Positions 55,615 through 62,088 of a DNA stretch of 64,000 nucleotides are shown in pieces. The DNA is from Bog-1198 sp963727045 (GTDB taxonomy: Bacteria > Pseudomonadota > Gammaproteobacteria > Steroidobacterales > Steroidobacteraceae). The notes under the pieces are model-generated. The model saw only the letters and a program-made list of their open reading frames with translations, was not told the DNA's origin and did no database searches. Within the stretch, counting starts at the first letter, position 1; each line of letters opens with the position of its first letter. A program made the position numbers and the translations under genes. The DNA lies in the NCBI GenBank assembly GCA_963727045.1, contig CAVSES010000002.1, positions 1,426,001 through 1,490,000 of the forward strand, given 5' to 3'.

Positions 55615-56006
55615 TCGGGGTAACTTTGGGAGTAACTGCGAGATTCGAATTGGCGTTAGTCCTATAGAAATAGGCATTTTCCGCGTTAATTCGATGGTGA
55701 GCGGGCCCACTAATTCGCGTTGGTCGGAGACGATCGCAGGTGTGACGCCAGCAGAAGTGGCGGCGAACCCTTTAGGGCCGAATTTGAAATCTAGCAAGAT
55801 CACAATTGACGGTAAGAGATCGGGAAGTTTCTGTTTAGGATTGCCTGCCGAGATTTTCTTCGAAATTTTGTCAGATAAAATGGTGCGGGTATCGGTCACG
55901 CAATATTTAGAGAACGGCAAGCAGGATAAAATTGGATACATGATGACCCGCGTTCGTCAGTGAAAATGCGCCCATTGATTCGGAGGCATGCGCCGGCACG
56001 CCATCT
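55615..56006. other. Right end of island and flank
   Basis: It begins with GGGGTAACT (55617-55625) and GGGAGTAACT (55628-55637), echoing the repeats at the left end. attR follows at 55699-55719. An 89-residue frame, 55694-55963, starts inside attR (M-V-S-G-P) and later reads I-T-I-D-G-K-R-S-G-S-F and R-V-S-V-T-Q-Y-L-E-N-G. It could be a real small gene, but the start in attR makes this doubtful. Confidence 0.45.
55699..55719 (+). repeat. attR: copy of the tRNA 3' end
   Basis: Perfect 21-bp copy of 51609-51629. It is not part of a tRNA here: the bases before it (TCGATGGT) do not form a T arm. Confidence 0.8.
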
Positions 56007-57077
56007 TCACTCATTGAGCAGTTCGCGCTGGTCGAACTCTCGGGGAAATCGCTTTTGAAATAACTTCTTGAACTGTGAGACGGTGTCCGATACGGCAACG
56101 AGCGTTTGGACTTCCTGGACCTGTCGCTTGAGCTTTTCGATCCCATACCCTTGCGTTAGGTGCTGGTGAAACCGGGCAGCGCGAGTGCCAGCCGATTCGA
56201 GGATTGGGTTTATGCGGTCCAGCTCTTCTAGCACCGCGCCATTCTCAAGCGGGTGGTAAACGTAGGTCCGCGTGAACTTCGCGAAGTGCTGCGGCCGATT
56301 CTGGATGACCGCCCCGCGACTGGTTTGGGTCATTCGCTTGCTGCCGTAGAGCCGGTTCAACTCATCATAGTAGGAATCGGGGAATTGTTTTTCCCACTCA
56401 CGCTTTTCTTGTTCAATGTACTGCTGAACCAACAGTCGCAACGCGCCGGGATCGCGAATTTCCTGGTAACCGGTGGCTTCGTCGACCAGCGCGACAACGC
56501 CCACCTTGGCGAATGCATTAAGAAGGATTTCTGCCTGTGCTGCGAAACTCTCCTGTGCGGTCGTCAGGCTGCCACTATCCCGGGCGTCCACAATCGCGCG
56601 AGCAATCTCGGCCAGCACGGCAGCTTCATAGCCATGAGCCTGCTCCTGGCTTAGCGGCTTGAACTTGATAGGGTTTTCGATCTTCTCCCGAAGCTTGGAA
56701 CTGATATTGGATCCCACACCTTTCCGAGAGATAGTCTTCATGAACGCATTGCCGCCGGCCGATTTGAGCCCCAAGGCCTTGGCCATACCCCGCTTATGAA
56801 AGACGCGGCGGCCATCGGATAACACGTAGCAGTCCAGCTCCAGGTCGCCGAGCGCCATCCGGCCCTGGTGGGTCGCCCGTGGCAGGCCATCCGGGGATGG
56901 ACCAGCCTCGGGAGCAGGTGTGTGACGAGCCAGGGCTGCGTTGCGGGCAATCTCGCGTTTTCTCTCGTCTGACAATTTTTGGGCGCGTGCAATTCCTCCC
57001 GCGCTTCCAATCTTCGAGTCGTTACTATCCAATGCAAGCACTCCTATCGGTTTCTTGCTTGCAATATGTGCGAGCAA
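56007..57077 (-). CDS. P63C-domain protein (phage/mobile-element type)
   Basis: A 356-residue protein. An N-terminal basic, HTH-like stretch (G-S-A-G-G-I-A-R-A-Q-K-L-S) resembles CopG-type or short DNA-binding segments. The C-terminal 150 residues match the P63C domain seen in phage and island proteins: F-P-D-S-Y-Y-D-E-L-N-R-L-Y, R-P-Q-H-F-A-K-F, Y-H-P-L, and L-T-Q-G-Y-G-I-E-K-L-K-R-Q-V. Function unknown. Four copies of a short motif lie at its upstream end. ATG 57077 or a later ATG may be the start. Confidence 0.72.
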   Translation of the reverse strand: MLAHIASKKPIGVLALDSNDSKIGSAGGIARAQKLSDERKREIARNAALARHTPAPEAGPSPDGLPRATHQGRMALGDLELDCYVLSDGRRVFHKRGMAKALGLKSAGGNAFMKTISRKGVGSNISSKLREKIENPIKFKPLSQEQAHGYEAAVLAEIARAIVDARDSGSLTTAQESFAAQAEILLNAFAKVGVVALVDEATGYQEIRDPGALRLLVQQYIEQEKREWEKQFPDSYYDELNRLYGSKRMTQTSRGAVIQNRPQHFAKFTRTYVYHPLENGAVLEELDRINPILESAGTRAARFHQHLTQGYGIEKLKRQVQEVQTLVAVSDTVSQFKKLFQKRFPREFDQRELLNE

Positions 57078-57130
57078 ACTTCAATATGCAAGCAAAAATT
57101 GCCAATATCGTTAGATTTTGCTTGCAATGG
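57029..57130. promoter_or_regulatory. Fourfold TTGCTTGCAAT-type repeats upstream of the P63C gene
   Basis: TTGCTTGCAAT occurs at 57055-57065 and 57118-57128. ATGCAAGCA, in the opposite orientation, occurs at 57032-57040 and 57086-57094. They cover the start and upstream region of the leftward P63C gene and look like binding sites for a repressor, perhaps the gene product itself. Confidence 0.55.
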
Positions 57131-57135
57131 CATAA

Positions 57136-57201
57136 AATTGGATGGAATTGGATGGACAATTGGAGGTGCGCGTGACATAGTGAATTGGATGGAATTGGAG
57201 G
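57136..57201 (+). repeat. Five AATTGGA(T)GG repeats before the fic gene
   Basis: AATTGGATGG is repeated in tandem at 57136-57145 and 57146-57155. AATTGGAGG follows at 57158-57166, another AATTGGATGG at 57183-57192, and AATTGGAGG at 57193-57201. The last copy contains the Shine-Dalgarno GGAGG, 5 nt before ATG 57207. Confidence 0.7.
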
Positions 57202-57206
57202 TATAA

Positions 57207-58265
57207 ATGGATGGTGCGCCCAATATTGTGGGTCTAGTCATAACCCCTGCCCTGTTGAAATTGGTCAGTGGAATTGATGAATTTAAAGGCGCTTGGCGCG
57301 CGATCGGACGCATCGCGCCGGAACGGCTTTCTGCCCTGCGGCGCGTGGCGACGATCGAAAGCGCCGGGTCTTCTACCCGTATTGAGGGTGCGAAGCTCAC
57401 CGATAGGGAAGTGGAACGGCTTCTCTCCAACCTTAACATTAAGCCGTTCGCCAACCGCGACGAGCAGGAAGTCGCCGGTTACGCTGACGCGATGGAAACG
57501 GTCTTTGCCTCCTGGGAGGCCATCGACCTGACCGAAAATCACACCCGGCAACTGCACCGCGACCTTCTGAAATACTCCACCAAGGATGAGCGCCACAGAG
57601 GCGAATACAAAACTCTTCCGAATGATGTAGCGGCATTTGACGCCGACGGCAAACACCTCGGCGTCGTGTTTGAGACCACGACGCCATTCAACACTCCCGG
57701 CCAGATGTCGGCCCTTATCGCGTGGACTGCCAAATCGCTCAGCGACCAAACCTTCCATCCGTTGATCATCATCGCCGTCTTCATCGTCTCCTTCCTGGCG
57801 ATTCACCCGTTCCAGGATGGCAACGGACGACTCTCGCGAGTACTCACGACGCTGCTGCTTTTGCGCAGCGGCTACGCGTACGTGCCCTATAGCTCGCTTG
57901 AAAGCGTCGTCGAGCAAAGCAAGGAGCGCTACTACATCGCGCTTCGGCAAACGCAAGGCACGATTAGAACTGCAAAACCCGACTGGCAGCCCTGGTTAGT
58001 CTATTTTCTCAGTGTGCTGACCGAACAGAAATCGCGTCTTGAGAAAAAAATCGAACGTGAACGCATCTTGCTCAGCGATCTGCCGGAGCTATCGGTACAG
58101 ATTCTTGAGCTCTGCCGCGAACGCGGTCATGTCACGATCAGTGATATCGCCAAGATAACCGGCGCAAACCGAAACACGATTAAAGATCATGTGACCGCGC
58201 TTGTGGACAAGTCGCATCTAGTACTCCATGGTGCGGGACGCGGAGCTTGGTACGCCTTATCTTGA
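57207..58265 (+). CDS. Fic-family protein (class II AMP-transferase)
   Basis: A 352-residue protein. The Fic active site is H200-P-F-Q-D-G-N-G-R-L-S-R, complete for catalysis. An N-terminal inhibitory helix with S56-T-R-I-E60-G places it in the class II, self-inhibited group. A C-terminal winged-helix (S-D-I-A-K-I-T-G-A-N-R-N-T-I-K-D-H) follows residue 310. Such proteins transfer AMP from ATP to target proteins and may bind DNA. The neighbouring repeats suggest autoregulation. It is divergent from the P63C gene. Confidence 0.88.
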   Translation: MDGAPNIVGLVITPALLKLVSGIDEFKGAWRAIGRIAPERLSALRRVATIESAGSSTRIEGAKLTDREVERLLSNLNIKPFANRDEQEVAGYADAMETVFASWEAIDLTENHTRQLHRDLLKYSTKDERHRGEYKTLPNDVAAFDADGKHLGVVFETTTPFNTPGQMSALIAWTAKSLSDQTFHPLIIIAVFIVSFLAIHPFQDGNGRLSRVLTTLLLLRSGYAYVPYSSLESVVEQSKERYYIALRQTQGTIRTAKPDWQPWLVYFLSVLTEQKSRLEKKIERERILLSDLPELSVQILELCRERGHVTISDIAKITGANRNTIKDHVTALVDKSHLVLHGAGRGAWYALS

Positions 58266-58303
58266 TTCTCTTAGGCTCACACGAAAGCCGCGTACGAAGC
58301 TTC

Positions 58304-58336
58304 CGACATATACTTGACTGAGTCAAGTATATGTCG
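58304..58336. promoter_or_regulatory. Perfect 33-bp palindrome, probable MarR operator
   Basis: CGACATATACTTGAC (58304-58318) and its exact complement GTCAAGTATATGTCG (58322-58336) flank TGA. The centre TTGAC-TGA-GTCAA is the kind of site bound by MarR dimers. It ends 13 nt before the ATG of the MarR-GNAT gene, so binding would block the promoter or ribosome site. No U tract follows, which argues against a terminator. Confidence 0.75.
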
Positions 58337-58349
58337 CACGATTGCTTTC

Positions 58350-59303
58350 ATGGAGCCGGTGGGATCGGAAGGGGATTGCCGCAGCGCAGGGGACGTGGAA
58401 GCCGTTCGAGGCTTCAACCGCATTTATACGCGCCAGCTGGGATTGCTCGAGCATGGGCTGCTCGGCAGCGAATTTTCGCTGACCGAAGCGCGAGTCCTAT
58501 ATGAGATGGCAAACCGCGCAGAGTCCACGGCGACCGAGATCGCGCGCGAGCTTGGAATCGACCTCGGCTATTTGAGCCGGCTGATCAATAAATTTGAACG
58601 CCGCCGGTACGTCAAACGCCGGCGTTCGCTGGTCGATGCACGGCAAAATCTGCTGCAGCTCACCGGCAAGGGCCGAGCCGCCTTTGAGCCGCTCGATCGG
58701 GCCGCGAGACGTCAGATCGCGGCAATGATCGATCCGATGACGACCCAGCAGAGAGCGGAGTTGCTGGCGGCGATGCTGAGCATCCAGCGTCTGCTTCAGC
58801 CGGCGGCGGCACAGGCCCCGCCCGAACCCTGCACCATCAGGGCGCTTGGGATCGGAGACATCGGCTGGATCATTCATCGCCAGGGCATATTGTATTCGCG
58901 CGAGTACGGCTGGGACGCAAGCTACGAGGCGCTCGTGGCCGAAATACTGGCCCGATTCGTTCAGAATTTCGATCCGAATTCGGAATACGGTTGGGTGGCC
59001 GAGCGGCGCGGGGTCATCGTCGGTTCGGTGTTTCTGGTGCGCGCTTCGGACGCCCTGGCAAAACTCCGCCTGTTGTACGTCGAACCGGCCGCTCGAGGCT
59101 TGGGGCTCGGCACACGTCTGGTGAGCGAGTGCATAGCGTTCGCGCGGGAGAAGGGATACCAGCGCCTCACGCTGTGGACCAATGACGTGCTGAAGCCGGC
59201 GCGGCGTATCTACGAGGCCGCCGGATTTCAATTGACGAAACAGGAAGCCCATCATTCCTTCGGCAAGGATCTCATCGGCCAGACTTGGGAACTCGCCCTC
59301 TAG
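58350..59303 (+). CDS. MarR-GNAT fusion regulator
   Basis: A 317-residue protein. The N-terminal MarR winged helix (about 20-160) has L-T-E-A-R-V-L-Y-E-M-A and T-E-I-A-R-E-L-G-I-D-L-G-Y-L-S-R. A GNAT acetyltransferase domain follows (about 165-317) with L-R-L-L-Y-V-E-P-A-A-R-G-L-G-L-G-T-R-L, the acetyl-CoA loop, and N-D-V-L-K-P-A-R-R-I-Y-E-A-A-G-F. Repression may respond to an acetylatable compound. ATG 58350 lies behind the palindrome. Confidence 0.88.
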   Translation: MEPVGSEGDCRSAGDVEAVRGFNRIYTRQLGLLEHGLLGSEFSLTEARVLYEMANRAESTATEIARELGIDLGYLSRLINKFERRRYVKRRRSLVDARQNLLQLTGKGRAAFEPLDRAARRQIAAMIDPMTTQQRAELLAAMLSIQRLLQPAAAQAPPEPCTIRALGIGDIGWIIHRQGILYSREYGWDASYEALVAEILARFVQNFDPNSEYGWVAERRGVIVGSVFLVRASDALAKLRLLYVEPAARGLGLGTRLVSECIAFAREKGYQRLTLWTNDVLKPARRIYEAAGFQLTKQEAHHSFGKDLIGQTWELAL

Positions 59304-59358
59304 GCGCGTCGACGCGCCTATAATCGTGCAAAATCCTTGAAGGCCCGGAACCGATCGA

Positions 59359-60102
59359 ATGAAAATCGCCGCCATCTCCGATATCCACGGCAATCTATTC
59401 GCGCTAGATGCGGTGCTGGCCGACATCGAGCGCCGCGGTGTGGACCTCATCGTCAATCTGGGCGACATACTCTCAGGTCCACTGCTTCCGCGCGAAACCG
59501 CCGATCGGTTGATGTCGCTCGACTTGCCGACCGTTCGCGGCAATCACGAGCGCCAGGTATTGGCGTCGGATCCGGACGTCATGGGCGAGTCCGACCGCTA
59601 CGCATTCGAAACGATCACCGAACCGCAGCGCGCCTGGCTGGCCGCTCTGCCCCCGGTGCTGCGCGTAGCGCAGGATGTATTTTTGTGTCATGCGACACCG
59701 GACAATGACGTCGACTGCTATCTCGAGGACATCGTGCACGGCGAGCTGCGTCCCGCACCGCTCTGCCGGATCGAACAACGAACGGGGACGTGCGACGCGT
59801 CGCTGATCCTATGCGGCCATTCGCACATTCCCCGGCTGTCGCGCCTGGCGAGCGGCCAGGTGATCGTGAATCCCGGCAGCGTCGGCATTCAGGCGTACGA
59901 GGGCCACCATCCGAGCCCGCATATTGTGGAACTCGGCTCGCCGCACGGGAGGTATGCGATTGCCGAGCGGACGACAGGAGGTTGGAAGGTCGATTTCGCC
60001 GCGGTGCCCTATGACTGGGACCGCGCGTCGGGCCTCGCGCAGCAGCGGGAGCGGCCGGAATGGGTGCGGGCTCTGCGAACCGGCTTCGTACGCAACGAGT
60101 AG
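59359..60102 (+). CDS. Metallophosphoesterase (calcineurin-like)
   Basis: A 247-residue di-metal phosphoesterase. The motifs S-D-I-H-G-N at 7-12, V-N-L-G-D-I-L-S-G-P, R-G-N-H-E, F-L-C-H-A-T-P and C-G-H-S-H-I-P are all present. It resembles the YfcE/diadenosine tetraphosphatase-like family. The substrate is unknown. GATCGA lies a few nt upstream of the ATG; no strong ribosome site is seen. Confidence 0.87.
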   Translation: MKIAAISDIHGNLFALDAVLADIERRGVDLIVNLGDILSGPLLPRETADRLMSLDLPTVRGNHERQVLASDPDVMGESDRYAFETITEPQRAWLAALPPVLRVAQDVFLCHATPDNDVDCYLEDIVHGELRPAPLCRIEQRTGTCDASLILCGHSHIPRLSRLASGQVIVNPGSVGIQAYEGHHPSPHIVELGSPHGRYAIAERTTGGWKVDFAAVPYDWDRASGLAQQRERPEWVRALRTGFVRNE

Positions 60103-60112
60103 CGCGCGCACC

Positions 60113-60514
60113 TCACCAGCGGGCTCTCTGCGGCACATCGTCATGGATGGTGTAATAGTCCGATTTGTCGGCGACGAATATGTGCTGTTCTATCGCAAGA
60201 TTTGTCGGAACATCGAGGGTGCCCGCCGTGATGCTCATGTCACCGTGCCCGAATAGACGCCAGAATAGATTTCCGCCGCAGGCGCCGCAAAAGCCGCGCT
60301 CGGCGGTGTCAGATGATTTGTACCAGATCAGACGCTCCGAATGCGTCAATTCGACCCTCTCCCTGGGCGCGCTTGTCATGGCTGCATAATGTCCGCTTGT
60401 CCGGCGGCACTGCGAACAATGGCAGGCGATAATCCCGCGCAGCGCCCCGCGTATTCGATAGCGGACTGCGCCGCAAAGGCAGCCGCCGGTATGCATCGAT
60501 TCGATATCCTGCAC
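60113..60514 (-). CDS. GFA-domain protein (glutathione-dependent formaldehyde-activating-like)
   Basis: A 133-residue zinc protein with G-G-C-L-C-G-A-V-R-Y, C-H-C-S-Q-C-R and F-C-G-A-C-G-G-N-L-F-W. All Cys ligands of the two-zinc GFA fold are kept. GTG 60514 has GGGAG 8 nt upstream and is preferred over ATG 60496. The family is related to glutathione-dependent formaldehyde metabolism, but most members are uncharacterised. Confidence 0.87.
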   Translation of the reverse strand: MQDIESMHTGGCLCGAVRYRIRGALRGIIACHCSQCRRTSGHYAAMTSAPRERVELTHSERLIWYKSSDTAERGFCGACGGNLFWRLFGHGDMSITAGTLDVPTNLAIEQHIFVADKSDYYTIHDDVPQRARW

Positions 60515-60526
60515 GTCGTTTGCTCC

Positions 60527-60994
60527 CTAGACACGGTCGACCCGGCACGAGAAGCATCCTCGCTTCGCATTGTGCAGGTGGATGTATGCGACGTCTGAAA
60601 CGTCGAACATCCTTAGAATCGCGGTGGCGGTGTCCCCGCCTTCGCAAACCGCGGCGTCGATCATCAGATGGGCCGCATCATACGCGCGCACCGAGATTTG
60701 ACGAAGTGCAACATAGTCCGGGACCACCCCGGCGGGCAGTGTCACTTGCCGTGCAGCTTTGCGCACGAAAATCGGGCCGGATGCCCGGTACGGCGACGAA
60801 GCGGGCTGATGTGCAAACGGGATGAGCAGCAGCTCTTCGCCGATCTGTGCATCCGCAAGGCTGACCCGGCAGGGATAGCCGGGTGTTTCGTCGGCGAACA
60901 CACGGCGCGCGTCGAGCGACGACAGCGCCCGGTCGTCGAGCGAAAACAGAGGAGCAAAAGGCTCGAAAGGCAGTCCAATCAGCTTGAATGACAT
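60527..60994 (-). CDS. DUF1203 protein
   Basis: A 155-residue protein starting S-F-K-L-I-G-L-P and continuing with P-G-Y-P-C-R-V-S-L-A-D-A, G-E-E-L-L-L-I-P-F and S-G-P-I-F-V-R. Y-I-H-L-H-N-A-K-R-G-C-F near the end completes the DUF1203 pattern. No function is known. It stands 12 nt upstream of the GFA gene, so the two are co-transcribed. Confidence 0.83.
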   Translation of the reverse strand: MSFKLIGLPFEPFAPLFSLDDRALSSLDARRVFADETPGYPCRVSLADAQIGEELLLIPFAHQPASSPYRASGPIFVRKAARQVTLPAGVVPDYVALRQISVRAYDAAHLMIDAAVCEGGDTATAILRMFDVSDVAYIHLHNAKRGCFSCRVDRV

Positions 60995-61183
60995 GATGCA
61001 GCACCCCGTAAACAAATGGAGTCGTGCATCATCGAGCAAAGCCGCCGCCCGGTCTGGCCGTTTTCGGACCTGACATTTCGTCGAACGCCTCGAGGTGGCG
61101 CTGCGCGCGCCCGAGGCTTAATGTGTCGAGGTTGCGCCTGCTTGAAGATCCGGCCCATTGAATTCGATCTTGGGAGTCCGCCC

Positions 61184-61552
61184 TTGAACAACATCGTCAC
61201 CATCGATCCCGGCCGCGTCAGCGTCACCGACGCGGCGCGCAATCTGATCGAGCAACTGAAGAAAATTCACGGGCCGATCATGTTTCACCAATCGGGAGGG
61301 TGCTGCGACGGAAGCGCGCCCATGTGCTTTCAGGTCGGAGAGTTCAAATTGGGCGGGGTCGACGAAAAGGTGGGAGAAATCGCAGGATGCGAATTTTGGA
61401 TGGACCGTGAGCAGTTCAAGCGGTGGGCGCATACGCGCTGGACGGTCGATGTCGTTCCGGGGCGCGGCGCCAGCTTTTCGCTCGAAGCTCCGCTCAACTT
61501 GAGATTCTTGATTCGCTCATCGTTGTGCGCGGCGTCTGACGACAACCCGTGA
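61184..61552 (+). CDS. DUF779 protein
   Basis: A 122-residue protein with M-F-H-Q-S-G-G-C-C-D-G-S-A-P-M-C-F, the Cys-rich signature of DUF779, and G-C-E-F-W-M-D. Genes of this family often accompany aldehyde dehydrogenases, but none is adjacent here. TTG 61184 with GGGAG 7 nt upstream is preferred, giving the expected N-terminus. Confidence 0.85.
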   Translation: MNNIVTIDPGRVSVTDAARNLIEQLKKIHGPIMFHQSGGCCDGSAPMCFQVGEFKLGGVDEKVGEIAGCEFWMDREQFKRWAHTRWTVDVVPGRGASFSLEAPLNLRFLIRSSLCAASDDNP

Positions 61553-61579
61553 ATGCCTTTCCATGCGCTCGCGCGCAAA

Positions 61580-61972
61580 TCAATTGCCGTGCTTCAGCAA
61601 CGGCGGCGAAAGACGGGATATGGTGAGTGACGCAGAAGGGGAATGGCGCCGATACCGCATGTGCGGCCGGGCGGCAACGCAGCACAGCAGTTCTTTCACT
61701 GCGCCCGGCGCAAATTCGCACCACTCGATGCCAAAGCCGTCCTTGTACTTGCGCGCCACATAGGCCTCGATGATCGGGGATTCATGCTTGGGCCTCGGCG
61801 GCAGCGCAAGGGCCACCTGGATGCGCGAGAGCAGGCGCGCGTCGAGATTCCCCTTCACCAGCGCACCGCTGACGCTCAAATCTGCGACCCATGCGTCCCT
61901 CACCGAAAATCGGTGAGCCATCACCCGGACCGGCAACTTCACCTGAACGCGCTCGCCCCACCGGTGTTCCAT
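61580..61972 (-). CDS. PilZ-domain protein (c-di-GMP receptor)
   Basis: A 130-residue protein with the two c-di-GMP contacts of PilZ: R4-W-G-E-R8 and D31-L-S33-V-S-G36. The rest is the beta barrel (A-Y-V-A-R-K-Y, G-F-G-I-E-W). The C-terminal 30 residues are Arg/Ser/Pro-rich and may be tail or misread. It could respond to the diguanylate cyclase encoded at 4.8 kb, though that is only a possibility. Confidence 0.83.
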   Translation of the reverse strand: MEHRWGERVQVKLPVRVMAHRFSVRDAWVADLSVSGALVKGNLDARLLSRIQVALALPPRPKHESPIIEAYVARKYKDGFGIEWCEFAPGAVKELLCCVAARPHMRYRRHSPSASLTISRLSPPLLKHGN

Positions 61973-62088
61973 GAGGTTATCGTTTCACAATTTGCGGCTT
62001 CGGCCCATCGGACAAACACCGAAATGCATCGCGCGCAGTCTTACGGTTGCTGTCGCCCCACGGCGACAGACCCGGCCGCCGGGCCGAA

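Larger units (their letters stand above)
51609..55719. mobile_element. Small tRNA-integrated genomic island without integrase
   Basis: A 21-bp segment spanning the last 11 nt of the tRNA and 10 nt beyond it (51609-51629) recurs perfectly at 55699-55719. This is the arrangement expected of attL and attR after site-specific integration at a tRNA 3' end. The interval is AT-richer than its surroundings, especially from 53.3 kb on. It carries four genes: a secreted unknown protein, an HTH + nucleotidyltransferase pair and a divergent unknown gene. No integrase or excisionase gene is present, so the island is probably immobile or needs a helper. Confidence 0.72.

Noticed and set aside
58273..58349. 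Palindrome at 58304-58336 as an intrinsic terminator for fic
   Set aside because: The stem is AT-rich and lacks a following T tract; its position just before the MarR gene fits an operator better.
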